Of a stretch of 64,000 bases of DNA, positions 14,733-23,416 are shown piece after piece; the first letter of the stretch is position 1, and every line of letters starts with the position of its first letter. This DNA is from Streptomyces sp. NBC_01445. Lineage in GTDB: Bacteria > Actinomycetota > Actinomycetes > Streptomycetales > Streptomycetaceae. Position numbers and translations under genes: made by a program. The notes beneath the pieces are model-generated. The model worked only from the letters and a program-made list of their open reading frames with translations. It was not told the DNA's origin and ran no database searches. The stretch covers positions 7,417,001-7,481,000 of the forward strand of contig NZ_CP109485.1 of NCBI RefSeq assembly GCF_035918235.1, written 5' to 3'.

Positions 14733-16094
14733 ATGGACGCCAGGGACCTGCAAGCCGAAGTCGACGGCCTGATGGGCGGACTCCGCGCCGACCTGGAGCG
14801 GCTCGCCGTCATCCCGTCGATCGCCTTCCCCGGCTTCCCGGCCGAGCCCGTGCGGGAGGCGCACGACCTGCTGGTCGGGCTGCTCAGGGACGCCGGTGTC
14901 GAGCGCGTCGAGCGGATCGACCTGCCCGACACCGCCCCCGTCATCTTCGGCGAGATCCCACCGCCGACCCCCGACGCGCCCACCGTCCTGCTCTACTCGC
15001 ACTACGACGTCCAGCCGCCCGGCGACGAGAAGCTCTGGAAGTCCCCGCCCTTCGAGCCGACCCCCGTCGAGGGCGGACTGCGGGCGCGCGGCATCGCCGA
15101 CGACAAGTCGAACGTCATCGCCCACCTGGGCATGCTGCGGGCCTTCAAGGGCCGCCCGCCCGTCGGCGTCAAGATCGTCTTCGAGGGGCAGGAGGAGTAC
15201 GGCAGCCCCTTCGACGACTACCCGCCCACCGACTCCGACCGGTTCGCCTGCGACGCCATGGTCATCGCCGACCTCGGCAACCTCCGCCCCGGCACCCCCA
15301 CCCTCACCACGGGCCTGCGCGGCGCGTCCGAGGTCGTCGTCGAGGTCCGCACCCTCGAAGAGCCGCGCCACAGCGGCGAGTTCGGCGGCGCGGCACCCGA
15401 CGCCCTGCTCGTCCTGCTCAAGGCCCTCGCCACCCTGCACGACGTGCACGGGGACGTCGCCGTCGAGGGGCTGCGCCGCGACGAGTGGACCGGCGCGAGC
15501 TACACAGAGGACGAGTTCCGCTCCCTCGCGGGCGTCGAGGACGGCCTGCCGCTCATCGGCAGCGGCACCCTCGGTGAGCGCCTGTGGAGCGGCCCCGCGA
15601 TCACCGTCATCGGTCTCGACGCCCCCGCCGTCGAACACGCCGCGTCCGCCGTCGTGCCCTACGCCCGCGCCAAGCTCAACCTCCGCTTCCACCCGCTCCA
15701 GGACCCGAAGGAGGCGCAGGCCAGGCTCGTCGACCACCTGAGCACCCTCAAGCCGTTCGGTATCCCGCTCACCATCACTCCCGGCGACACCGGCCCCGGC
15801 TACGAGGCCGCGACCGGAGGCCCCGCCTACCGCGCCGCGCTCACCGCGCTCAAGGAGGCATGGGGCGCGGACGCCTCCTATGTCGCGACCGGCGGCTCCA
15901 TCCCGCTCGTCAACGGCCTGGCGAAGGCCGCCCCCGGAGCCGAGGTCCTCCTCTTCGGCGCCCAGGACAGCATGTGCAATCTGCACGCCCCCAACGAGCG
16001 CGTCCTGTTCTCCGAGCTGCGCAGCACCGTCGTCGCGATGTGCGCGTTCGTCCGCGAGTACGCCGCCGACTTCCGCGCCGGAACCGCCTCATGA
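14733..16094 (+). CDS. M20 family metallopeptidase (dipeptidase)
   Basis: This 453-residue di-zinc peptidase shows the M20 ligands in order: YSHYDVQPPGDEKLW (first His and Asp), ARGIADDKSN (bridging Asp), FEGQEEYGS (catalytic Glu pair), VIADLGN (Asp), and NLHAPNER (last His). The dimerisation lid lies between. It is closest to the cytosolic dipeptidase / carnosinase-type branch, cleaving short peptides. ATG 14733 is preferred over TTG 14724 because GCGAGGGG lies about 10 nt before it. Its stop overlaps the start of a YfcC-type transporter, so uptake and hydrolysis of peptides or amino-acid conjugates in one operon is a fair inference. Confidence 0.92.
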   Translation: MDARDLQAEVDGLMGGLRADLERLAVIPSIAFPGFPAEPVREAHDLLVGLLRDAGVERVERIDLPDTAPVIFGEIPPPTPDAPTVLLYSHYDVQPPGDEKLWKSPPFEPTPVEGGLRARGIADDKSNVIAHLGMLRAFKGRPPVGVKIVFEGQEEYGSPFDDYPPTDSDRFACDAMVIADLGNLRPGTPTLTTGLRGASEVVVEVRTLEEPRHSGEFGGAAPDALLVLLKALATLHDVHGDVAVEGLRRDEWTGASYTEDEFRSLAGVEDGLPLIGSGTLGERLWSGPAITVIGLDAPAVEHAASAVVPYARAKLNLRFHPLQDPKEAQARLVDHLSTLKPFGIPLTITPGDTGPGYEAATGGPAYRAALTALKEAWGADASYVATGGSIPLVNGLAKAAPGAEVLLFGAQDSMCNLHAPNERVLFSELRSTVVAMCAFVREYAADFRAGTAS

Positions 16095-17623
16095 GCGCTC
16101 CCGCCGACACGGAAGCACCCCAACAGCCCCGGCCGAAAGGCAAGTTCACCTTCCCGAGCGCCCTGACCGTCCTCGCGATCGTCACGATCGCCGTCTGGGC
16201 GCTCGCCTTCCTCGTCCCCTCGGGCCAGTACGACCGCAACGACTCGGGCGCCCCCATCCAGGGCACGTACCACCGCGTCGACTCCGGGCAGTCCATCGTC
16301 GACCGCCTCGACGACCTGTTCCTGTCCCCGGTCAACGGCCTCTACGGCATCCTGGACCCCAAGACCGCCGTGGTCGCCCCGGACAACACCGGTGACCTGT
16401 ACGGCAGCGCGGGCGTCTTCCTCTTCGTGCTCGCCATCGGCGCCTTCATCACCGTCGTCTTCGCGACCGGGGCCCTCGACCGCGGCATCGGCCGGCTCGC
16501 CCACCGGCTGCGCGACCGGGGCGCGCTGCTCATCGCGGGCGTCATGGTGGTCTTCTCGGTCCTCGGCACCGTCGAGGGCTTCGCCGAGGAGACCCTCGGG
16601 TTCTACGGCCTGATCGTGCCCCTGATGCTCGCGCTCGGCTACGACCGGATGACCGCCGTCGGCGCGATCATCCTCGGCGCGGGGGTCGGGGTGATGTGCT
16701 CGACGGTCAACCCGTTCGCCACCGGCGTCGCCTCCTCCGCCGCCGACATCTCGCTCGGCGACGGCATCATCCTGCGCTTCATCATGTGGATCGTGCTGAC
16801 CGCCGTCACCGTCGCCTACGTCATCCGCTACGCGAAGCGCGTGGAGAAGGACCCCGAGCGCTCCCTGTCAGGGTTCCTGCCGGGGGACCGGGACCAGGCG
16901 CAGGCCGAGGCCCACGCGGTCGAGGTGCCGGAGCTGACCGGCCTGCACAAGGCGGTCCTCACCGTCACCGCCCTCGTGTTCGCCTTCATGATCTTCACGG
17001 TCGTGCCATGGTCGAGCGCCCTCACCGGGAAGGCCGACGCGACCCCGTACGGCTTCGAACTCGGCTGGTCCTTCCCGCAGTTGGCCGCCCTTTTCCTGGT
17101 CGCGGCCGTGCTCGTCGGCATCGTGGCGCGGATGGGCGAGCAGAAGCTCAGCTCGACGATCATCCAGGGCGCGGCCGACTTCATCTCACCCGCGCTCGTC
17201 ATCCTGCTCGCCCGCGGCGTCACCGTGATCATGAACAACTCGAAGATCACCGACACGGTCCTGCACTCCATCGAGGGCGTCGTGAAGGGCACCTCGTCCG
17301 GGGTCTTCGCGATCATCGTCTTCGTCGTGAACCTGCCGCTCGCCTTCCTGATCCCCTCGACCTCGGGCCACGCCACCCTCGCCATGCCGATCCTCGCGCC
17401 GCTCGCCGACTTCGCGGGCGTCTCGCGCGCGGTCGTCGTCACCGCATGGCAGGCCGCCAGCGGCTGGATGAACCTGTGGGTGCCGACCACGGCCGTGACG
17501 ATCGGCGGCGTGGCCCTCGCCAAGGTCGGCTACGACAAGTACCTGCGCTTCATCTGGCCGCTGCTGGCCATCCTGTTCGTGCTGATCTGCGGGTTCGTGG
17601 CGGCGGGGGCGGCGTGGACGTGA
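16091..17623 (+). CDS. YfcC-family (C4-dicarboxylate/basic amino acid carrier-like) permease
   Basis: The 510-residue polytopic protein begins with a short cytoplasmic end. The family opening follows: FPSALTVLAIVTIAVWALAFLVPSGQYDR with a large first loop. It has about twelve membrane segments in all, with GTVEGFAEETLGFYGLIVPLMLALGYD and FLIPSTSGHATLAMPILAPLADFAG. The paired re-entrant loops (GAGVGVMCSTVNPFATG and PSTSGHAT) are typical of the DcuC/YfcC part of the ion-transporter superfamily. The ATG overlaps the peptidase stop by 4 bp. Substrate is unknown; the coupling to a dipeptidase suggests peptides or amino acids. Confidence 0.88.
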   Translation: MSAPADTEAPQQPRPKGKFTFPSALTVLAIVTIAVWALAFLVPSGQYDRNDSGAPIQGTYHRVDSGQSIVDRLDDLFLSPVNGLYGILDPKTAVVAPDNTGDLYGSAGVFLFVLAIGAFITVVFATGALDRGIGRLAHRLRDRGALLIAGVMVVFSVLGTVEGFAEETLGFYGLIVPLMLALGYDRMTAVGAIILGAGVGVMCSTVNPFATGVASSAADISLGDGIILRFIMWIVLTAVTVAYVIRYAKRVEKDPERSLSGFLPGDRDQAQAEAHAVEVPELTGLHKAVLTVTALVFAFMIFTVVPWSSALTGKADATPYGFELGWSFPQLAALFLVAAVLVGIVARMGEQKLSSTIIQGAADFISPALVILLARGVTVIMNNSKITDTVLHSIEGVVKGTSSGVFAIIVFVVNLPLAFLIPSTSGHATLAMPILAPLADFAGVSRAVVVTAWQAASGWMNLWVPTTAVTIGGVALAKVGYDKYLRFIWPLLAILFVLICGFVAAGAAWT

Positions 17624-17688
17624 CGGGTGTGCGGCGCGCCGGCAGCGGTCAGCCGTAGTGGTCGGCGTCGGCCGTCGGCCGTACGCCG

Positions 17689-18102
17689 TCAGCGGCGCGT
17701 GCGGCGGCGGGTCCGTTCGCCCGGGGTCTCGATGAACTGGAGCTCCAGAGCGGCCGGGGCCGGGGCGATCCCGGGACCGCCCGCCTCGGCCCAGCGCAGG
17801 ATCTCGTCCGTCGCGTCGTCCCCCATCGACCAGCCCACCCATGCGGGGCGCCCGCCGCGCCGCCGGCCCTCGCCCGAAGGCTGCACGACCAGGACGTTCG
17901 CCTGGTCGCACGGGCCCAGACACTCCGTCACCCGCACCGCGACCCGCCCGCCGGACGAGTCGGCCGCGGCCCGCAGCCGCTCCAGCTGCCAGGCGTGGTC
18001 GTAGCCGGGGTACTTCGCCGCATTGCCGCAGCAGCAGCCCCGGCACACCACGAGGGTGCAGGGGCGGGTACGGGCGGCGCCTATCGGTGTCCGGGTGGGC
18101 AC
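17689..18102 (-). CDS. (2Fe-2S) ferredoxin domain protein, thioredoxin-like type
   Basis: The 137-residue protein has VVCRGCCCGNAAKYPG near the N-terminus and VRVTECLGPCDQANVLVVQPSG further on. This is the four-cysteine pattern of the thioredoxin-fold [2Fe-2S] ferredoxins, with an extra cysteine run (CRGCCCG). The C-terminal part includes DDATDEILRWAEAGGPG. It probably carries electrons or serves as a cluster-bound cofactor protein in the cytoplasm. Two GTG starts are possible (18102 and 18126), because a 24-bp tandem duplication has copied the ribosome-binding site plus start; both are in frame. I chose the inner one, with AGGAG 5-6 nt upstream. Confidence 0.8.
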   Translation of the reverse strand: MPTRTPIGAARTRPCTLVVCRGCCCGNAAKYPGYDHAWQLERLRAAADSSGGRVAVRVTECLGPCDQANVLVVQPSGEGRRRGGRPAWVGWSMGDDATDEILRWAEAGGPGIAPAPAALELQFIETPGERTRRRTRR

Positions 18103-18136
18103 AGAACTCCTTGTCCGGGCGGGCACAGAACTCCCG
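18089..18136. repeat. 24-bp tandem duplication over a translation start
   Basis: Copies 18089-18112 and 18113-18136 share the core GGGCACAGAACTCC and differ at only three positions. Each copy holds a GGAG-type ribosome-binding site and an in-frame GTG of the ferredoxin gene. Confidence 0.85.
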
Positions 18137-18184
18137 CGTACAGGTACGGAAGAGATTCTCCGTCATGTGAGTCCGTCACGGCCG

Positions 18185-18682
18185 TCAGGGTGCTGAGGGG
18201 TGAGGCCCGCAACCCACAGAAGGCCGCTCCGAGCTGCGCAGATGAAGTTCGGCCCAGACCGTCTTGCCGGGGGCGGACGGGCGAGGAATGACGCCCCAGT
18301 CGTCCGCGAGCGCGTCGACGAGGAGCAGGCCGCGGCCCGACTCGCCGTCCGGATCCGGCGGTCCCGTGACGGGGAGCCTCTCGGCGCGGGTGTCGGTGAC
18401 TTCGACCCGTAAGGCGCCATCGGCCTCGGCGAGGTGGAGGTGGAAGTCGCGGCCGGGGACGTGGCCGTGCCGGACCGCGTTCGCGGTCAGCTCCGCGGTG
18501 ATGAGGGTGACGGTCTCGTTGGTGGGCGAGGTGTAGGGGTGGCCCCAGTCGTTCAGGCGGTGGGAGATGAGACGGCGGGCGAGTCGTGCACCGCGTGGGG
18601 TCGAAGTGAACCGCATGGCGAACTCGTGTACGGACGCGACGCGTTGGGGCATATGCCCTTGTGGGGGAGTTACGGCCTTCAT
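18185..18682 (-). CDS. RsbW-like ATP-binding regulatory protein (cassette 1)
   Basis: The 165-residue protein is a single GHKL ATPase domain of the anti-sigma-factor / serine kinase type. The N-box is ITAELTANAVRHGH, G1 box region VEVTDTRAERLP, and G2 box DGESGRGLLLVDALADDWG. There is no sensor domain. In Streptomyces such proteins accompany XRE/DUF5753 and DUF397 genes in whiJ/abaA-like clusters, as here with the two genes starting at 18884. Start is uncertain: ATG 18682 or ATG 18652, neither with a strong ribosome-binding site. A second paralogous cassette lies at 25943-28084. Confidence 0.85.
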   Translation of the reverse strand: MKAVTPPQGHMPQRVASVHEFAMRFTSTPRGARLARRLISHRLNDWGHPYTSPTNETVTLITAELTANAVRHGHVPGRDFHLHLAEADGALRVEVTDTRAERLPVTGPPDPDGESGRGLLLVDALADDWGVIPRPSAPGKTVWAELHLRSSERPSVGCGPHPSAP

Positions 18683-18742
18683 GCCGTCAACGGTCCTGGC
18701 CCATGCGTAGCTTTGAACAGGCGCGACGCGCTGACCGGTGGT

Positions 18743-18774
18743 CGTTGTACGCGGTCGGCGTGCCGTTGTACGCG
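18743..18774. promoter_or_regulatory. Direct repeat in the divergent region of cassette 1
   Basis: CGTTGTACGCG occurs at 18743-18753 and again at 18764-18774, 21 bp apart (two helical turns). It lies between the ATPase and the XRE regulator, so it is a candidate operator for that regulator. Confidence 0.4.
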
Positions 18775-18883
18775 AGGCGAGGCGTGACCGGTCTTCCGTG
18801 CGGCGCGTTGGCCGCGGGAGCGGTTGCAGTGGCGGTTGCGTGGTGTTCGGTGGCGGCGGTGGGACGTACGGGAGGTGCCGGGC

Positions 18884-19714
18884 GTGGAGGACCAGCAGGC
18901 GGAGGGGGAGCACGAGTTCGGGGCGGGGATTCTGCATGTGTTCGGGCGTCAGCTGAAGCTGTGCCGGGAGCGGGCGGGGCTTGACCGGGCGGAGCTGGGG
19001 GTGCGGACGGGGTACTCGGCGTCGACGATCGCGTCGTTCGAGCAGGGGAGGAGGATTCCGCCGCCCAAGTTCATCGACCTCGCTGATGAAGTGCTGGACG
19101 CGGGTGGGGTGTTGAGGGCGGGGAAGGAGGAGGTGGCTCGGGCGCAGTATCCGGCGTTCTTCAGGGATGCGGCACAGCATGAGGCGCATGCGGTCGAGTC
19201 GCATGTGTACGCGACCCAGGCTGCGCCGGGGCTGTTGCAGACAGAGGAGTACGCGCGGGCGGTCTTCGCGATGTGGCGGCCTCTGCTTGATGAAGTGCTC
19301 ATCGAACAGCGAGTAGCGGCTCGACTGGCGCGGCAGGAGATCTTCGCCCGGCGCCCGGCGCCTCACATGAGTTTCGTGATCGAGGAGGCTGTACTGCACC
19401 GTCCTCTTGGCGGGGAGGTCGTTTGGCGCGGTCAGCTGGAGCAGTTCCTTCTGGCCAGTGAGAAGCGGAACGTCGAGATTCAGGTGATGCCGCTCTCGCG
19501 CTTGGAACATGCAGGACTGGCTGGCCCGTTCACCTTGATGGAGACCAGAGATGGGCGGAGGATCGCCTACACGGAGGTCCAGGGTGACAGCCGCGTCCAT
19601 ACGGAGCGGGGAAAGGTCCGGGAGATCGAGGCTGCGTACGGGAGTCTCCGTGCGCAGGCGCTCACACCGGCCGAATCGCTTTCGTTGATCGAGAAGTTGT
19701 TGGGAGAGAGATGA
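18884..19714 (+). CDS. XRE-family regulator with DUF5753 (WhiJ-like, cassette 1)
   Basis: The 276-residue protein has an N-terminal helix-turn-helix: FGRQLKLCRERAGLDRAELGVRTGYSASTIASFEQGRRIPP. The large DUF5753 domain follows, with its hallmark APGLLQTEEYARAVF and further family blocks (VLHRPLGGEVVWRGQLEQFL, VEIQVMPL, LAGPFTLMETRDGRRIAYTEVQGD). WhiJ-type regulators of this build repress developmental genes and are released by small DUF397 partners. GTG 18884 follows GGGAGGTG at ideal spacing. The stop overlaps the DUF397 gene by 4 bp. Confidence 0.92.
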   Translation: MEDQQAEGEHEFGAGILHVFGRQLKLCRERAGLDRAELGVRTGYSASTIASFEQGRRIPPPKFIDLADEVLDAGGVLRAGKEEVARAQYPAFFRDAAQHEAHAVESHVYATQAAPGLLQTEEYARAVFAMWRPLLDEVLIEQRVAARLARQEIFARRPAPHMSFVIEEAVLHRPLGGEVVWRGQLEQFLLASEKRNVEIQVMPLSRLEHAGLAGPFTLMETRDGRRIAYTEVQGDSRVHTERGKVREIEAAYGSLRAQALTPAESLSLIEKLLGER

Positions 19715-19923
19715 GCGGGGCAGTGGCCGGGCCGAACAGTGATGAGCTGACTTGGTTCAAAAGCAGTTTCAGCGCCGGGAACGGCGGCGAGTGTGTCGAG
19801 GTCGCGTCCCGGCTGGGCCTCACGCATGTCCGTGACTCGAAGGACAAGGCGGGCCCCATAGTGAGCCTCACGGCGACCGCCTGGACCGAGTTCGTCGGGT
19901 TTGCCGCCCGGCACACCGCGTAA
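19711..19923 (+). CDS. DUF397 protein (cassette 1)
   Basis: The 70-residue protein shows the whole DUF397 pattern: LTWFKSSFSAGNGGECVEVA, HVRDSKD, GPIVSLTATAWTEFVGF. It is translationally coupled to the XRE/DUF5753 gene (ATGA). In characterised Streptomyces clusters the DUF397 protein modulates its cognate WhiJ-like regulator, probably by binding it. Confidence 0.93.
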   Translation: MSGAVAGPNSDELTWFKSSFSAGNGGECVEVASRLGLTHVRDSKDKAGPIVSLTATAWTEFVGFAARHTA

Positions 19924-19972
19924 GGCGGCTCTACGTCCTTCTACTCAGTCGCCCGGCTGCCCGCGCCTTGGA

Positions 19973-19978
19973 TAGCGT
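19973..19978 (+). promoter_or_regulatory. -10 box of the leaderless nucleotidyltransferase gene
   Basis: TAGCGT ends 6 nt before ATG 19985. No ribosome-binding site is present, and the spacing equals that of coaE. Confidence 0.5.
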
Positions 19979-19984
19979 GCCCTC

Positions 19985-20764
19985 ATGTCTGTCGCTCCTG
20001 CCATGACCGATGACGTCTTCCCCGATCATGTCGCCGAGCGGCTCGCCGCGCTTCCTGGTGTGCGGGCCGTCGCGCTCGGCGGTTCCCGGGCCCAGGGAAC
20101 TCAACGGCCCGACAGCGACTGGGACTTCGCGATCTACTACCGGGGTGATTTCCAGCCGGACGACCTGCGGGGCGTCGGATGGGAAGGGGAGGTGTCCGAG
20201 ATCGGTGGGTGGGGCGGCGGGGTCTTCAACGGCGGGGCGTGGCTGACCGTCGACGGGCGGCGTGCCGACGTTCACTACCGGGATCTCGACGTGGTGGAGC
20301 GGGAGTTGGCCGAGGCCGAGCGGGGGCGGGTCCGCTGGGAGCCGCTGATGTTCCATCTGGCCGGGATCCCGACCTACCTCGTCGTCGCGGAACTCGCCGT
20401 CAACCAAGTGCTGCGCGGCACGGCGCCCCGCCCGGACCGCTATCCCGAGGCCCTGCGCAAGGCCGCCCCCGAGATGTGGTGGGGCCGGGCCTCCGGCACG
20501 CTGGCTTACGCGAGGGCCAACAACGCGCCCACGGGCGGAAGGGCCGAGGTCCACGGCGCGGTCGCCGTGGCGGCGATGTCGGCCGCGCACGCCGTCCTCG
20601 CCGCCCGCGGTGAGTGGGTCACCAACGAGAAGCGGCTCCTGGAGCGCGCGGGCCTGCTGGGCGTCCACAGCCTGCTCGCGGGGGCATCGGGCGACCTGAC
20701 GGACGTGGTCGATCGGACTCAGGTCCTCCTGGAGAGCGCCGTCGACGCCGCGCGCAGGACCTGA
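19985..20764 (+). CDS. Nucleotidyltransferase-fold protein
   Basis: The 259-residue protein has the pol-beta-type nucleotidyltransferase motif GGSRAQGTQRPDSDWDFAIYY, with the two metal-binding aspartates in DSDWD. A later acidic residue lies in RRADVHYRDLDVVE, and a helical C-terminal domain follows. Similar proteins are annotated as aminoglycoside-adenylyltransferase-like or unknown; resistance activity cannot be inferred. ATG 20003 is an alternative start, but the -10 box 6 nt before 19985 favours that one. The last 46 bp overlap the convergent 2'-5' RNA ligase-like gene. Confidence 0.85.
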   Translation: MSVAPAMTDDVFPDHVAERLAALPGVRAVALGGSRAQGTQRPDSDWDFAIYYRGDFQPDDLRGVGWEGEVSEIGGWGGGVFNGGAWLTVDGRRADVHYRDLDVVERELAEAERGRVRWEPLMFHLAGIPTYLVVAELAVNQVLRGTAPRPDRYPEALRKAAPEMWWGRASGTLAYARANNAPTGGRAEVHGAVAVAAMSAAHAVLAARGEWVTNEKRLLERAGLLGVHSLLAGASGDLTDVVDRTQVLLESAVDAARRT

Positions 20765-21330
20765 GCCGGCGGAGCAGGTTGAGCAGGTGGTGCATGTGGT
20801 GCAGGCGAGCGCCCGAGGTCGTACGCCGCGCTGTCCTCCCACGCCCGCCCGTCCGTCACGATCAGGCGCACCGAGTCGACGCGCGCCGTCACCGGAAGCA
20901 TCGGTCGCAGTTCCCGCTCCAGCGCGTCGTACGCCCTCTCGTACGTCTCCGGCCCTTCGTCGTTCGCCAGCGTGAGGTGGGGGTCCAGACCCTCCGGCCC
21001 GAATACGCCCCGGTAGGGCACCGCCTCCGGCCAGCGCTCCCGCACCGCCCTGATCAGGGCGCGGACGGGGTGATCGGGAGCGGGCGGGAGATAGAGGACA
21101 CCCGGGTACCGACGGAACTCGGCGAACGTCAGGACGAACGGGGGCCGGTCGGCGAACAGCGCCGCCAGCTCGGCGTGGACCTCCGGCGTGATCCGCGCGG
21201 CGGGGAGGAAGGGGTACAGCACCGTGATGTGGGCCGGGAACGGCGCCCGTACGAAGGCGTCCGCCTCCGGGATCCGGATCGTCAGGGCCGTGTCGCCGGG
21301 CACGTCCGGCCAGCCGTCCTCGCTGCTCAC
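20719..21330 (-). CDS. 2H phosphoesterase (2'-5' RNA ligase family)
   Basis: The 203-residue protein has the two H-x-T/S motifs that define the 2H superfamily: PFPAHITVLYPF and LDPHLTLAND, spaced as in LigT/ThpR-like enzymes. These act on 2',3'-cyclic or 2'-5' phosphodiester bonds of RNA or nucleotides; the substrate here is unknown. The C-terminal ~30 residues are low-complexity (repeated PAPPAQ). This extension runs 46 bp into the convergent nucleotidyltransferase gene. Start at GTG 21330, with AGGATGG 8 nt upstream. Confidence 0.82.
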   Translation of the reverse strand: MSSEDGWPDVPGDTALTIRIPEADAFVRAPFPAHITVLYPFLPAARITPEVHAELAALFADRPPFVLTFAEFRRYPGVLYLPPAPDHPVRALIRAVRERWPEAVPYRGVFGPEGLDPHLTLANDEGPETYERAYDALERELRPMLPVTARVDSVRLIVTDGRAWEDSAAYDLGRSPAPHAPPAQPAPPAQVLRAASTALSRRT

Positions 21331-21528
21331 GGCGCGCCATCCTGTCACGCTGCCGCCCCGGTGACCTGCGGCGGGCCAGATCCGAGAAGTCCCGCACATC
21401 GTCACATCGATGAAACGCGCACGTACCTTTCCCTCCAAATACGTCACCTAGCGTCGAGGCATCAGCCCAGGCCGACGTCGTCCCGCGGCACACCCCCGCC
21501 CAGGACCGCCGTCGCCGACAGGAGCACC

Positions 21529-23379
21529 GTGCGCACCACCCCCCGTCCCCTTCCGCCCTGGCTCGGCCACGCGCTGCGCGCCCAGCGAGGCCCCGTCCCG
21601 TGGAGCGCCGTCGTACGCGGCGCCCTCGCCGCCGGGCCGCTCCTCGTGGCGGCCCTGCTCGCCGGGCGTCCCTCCGCCGGGGTGCTCGCCGCGCTCGGCG
21701 CGATGCTCGCCGGGATCAACGACCGGCCCGGCAGCCGCCGCGCGGCGGTGTCCCGGATCGGGGTACCCGCCCTCGTCGGTGCGGGCGGACTCGTAGTCGG
21801 CACGTGGGTGGGCGCGCAGGCCGGTCCCGCCGCGCTGATCGGCGTGTTCGCGCTGCTCGGGTTCGCGGGCGGCGCCGTCAGCGCCGTCGGGCCCGTCGCG
21901 TCCGCCTGCGGAACGCAACTCCTCGTCGCCGTCGCGATCGGCGCGGGCATGCCGCTGCCTGAAGCCGGCTGGCAGCGGGCCCTGCTGTTCCTCGCGGGCG
22001 CGGGCTGGCTCCTCGTCCTGCGGAGCGTGCTGCCGTCGCCGGGCGGGGCGGGCGCGTACCGGTTCGACGGTGAACGCGCCGCCGTCGCTCAGGTGTACGC
22101 GGCCGTCGCCGGGCTCGTCGACGCGGCGGGCACACCCCGGGCCACCGCACATCGCGCCGCCCTGACCGCCGCGCTCGACCATGCGCAGGACGCCCTGTCC
22201 GGACCGCGCCTGCGCCGGTTCGCAGGCTCCCGCGAAGAACGCCGCCTCCACGCGCAGTACGCCGCCGCCCTGCCGCTCGGCGAGGCGGCCACGGCCCTCG
22301 CCTGGGCGGGCGGCCCTCTCCCGGCCCGCGCGTCCGAGGGCCTGTGGCTCCTCGCCGACGCCGTGCGCTCCGCGCAGCCGTGCGGCCCGCTGCCAGCGCC
22401 CGCCCGCTCCGACGCGGCCCTGCGCGCGCTGGACGAGGCACTGCTGCACGCGGCCGTGGCGTTCGACGGTCCGGTACGGGACCACGACCGGTCGCCGCAC
22501 ACGCGACCGAACGTACGCGTGAGGACCTGGCGCGGCGCCGGTGCGACGCCGCTGCACACCCGACCCCGCACCCCCGTCACCGCCCTGCGCAGAGCCGTCG
22601 GCCCCGCCGGGCGCGAGTACGGGATCCGCGTGGCGCTCTGCTTCGGGGCCGGTGCCGCCGTTGCCCAGCTTCTCCACAACGCCCACTGGTACTGGCTGCC
22701 CGCGACCGCCGTCTTCCTCGTCAAGCCGGACCTCGGGCCGCTCGCCTCGCGCGTGCTGTGCCGGGCGCTCGGGACGGTGGTCGGCGCGGCCCTCTTCGCG
22801 GGGCTCGCCGCGCTGCTGCCGAGCCCGGCGGGGCCCGTCGCACTGGTGGCCCTAGGCGGCGCGCTGATCCCCGTGGCCACCCGGCACTTCGCCGCCCAGA
22901 CCGCCGTCGTGACCGTCTTCGTGCTGTCCCTCGTGATGGTGGGCGGGGAGCCGCAGATGGCCCTGGCCCGGATCGGGGAGACGCTCCTCGCGTGCGCGAT
23001 CGTGCTGTGCGTGGGTCACCTGCCGCTTCCCGTGCCGGGCCGCGGCGGCGCCGTCCGTACGCGCCTGACCACCGCCGGCGAGGCCGCGCACGCCTACGTA
23101 CTTCATGTGCTCAGCGGATCCGACGACCGCGCCGGACGCTGGACCCTGCGCCGCGAGGCGTACCGTGCGCTCGCCGAGGCGCGCACCGCGATCGACCTCG
23201 CCGCCGCCGAACTTCCCCCGCTCGCCCGCCACACGGCCGGAACGGAAGACGTCGCCGTCACCCTCGAAGCCCTCGTCGACACGACCACGTCCTGTGCCGT
23301 GCACCTCGACGACACGGGCCGCGTCCCGGAGCAGCACGCCGAACGGATCGACGCGCTGCTCGCGGAACTCGCCGCCTAG
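21529..23379 (+). CDS. FUSC-family membrane protein
   Basis: The 616-residue protein has two copies of a helical membrane block. One is residues ~20-170 (GALAAGPLLVAALLAGRPSAG, GAMLAGINDRPGSR, LIGVFALLGFAGGAVSAVG). The other is in the C-terminal half (YGIRVALCFGAGAAVAQLL, HWYWLPATAVFLVKPDLGPLASR, TRHFAAQTAVVTVFVLSLVM). Soluble, mainly helical regions follow each block. This is the FUSC / aromatic-acid exporter (AaeB-like) architecture, and WYWLPATAVFLVKPD is its signature. It is likely an efflux system for aromatic or toxic acids. GTG 21529 follows AGGAG. A TAGCGT -10 candidate lies at 21449-21454. Confidence 0.88.
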   Translation: MRTTPRPLPPWLGHALRAQRGPVPWSAVVRGALAAGPLLVAALLAGRPSAGVLAALGAMLAGINDRPGSRRAAVSRIGVPALVGAGGLVVGTWVGAQAGPAALIGVFALLGFAGGAVSAVGPVASACGTQLLVAVAIGAGMPLPEAGWQRALLFLAGAGWLLVLRSVLPSPGGAGAYRFDGERAAVAQVYAAVAGLVDAAGTPRATAHRAALTAALDHAQDALSGPRLRRFAGSREERRLHAQYAAALPLGEAATALAWAGGPLPARASEGLWLLADAVRSAQPCGPLPAPARSDAALRALDEALLHAAVAFDGPVRDHDRSPHTRPNVRVRTWRGAGATPLHTRPRTPVTALRRAVGPAGREYGIRVALCFGAGAAVAQLLHNAHWYWLPATAVFLVKPDLGPLASRVLCRALGTVVGAALFAGLAALLPSPAGPVALVALGGALIPVATRHFAAQTAVVTVFVLSLVMVGGEPQMALARIGETLLACAIVLCVGHLPLPVPGRGGAVRTRLTTAGEAAHAYVLHVLSGSDDRAGRWTLRREAYRALAEARTAIDLAAAELPPLARHTAGTEDVAVTLEALVDTTTSCAVHLDDTGRVPEQHAERIDALLAELAA

Positions 23380-23416
23380 AAAGGGCAGTTCAAGGTGGCG
23401 CCGTCAGGAAGTGGTG

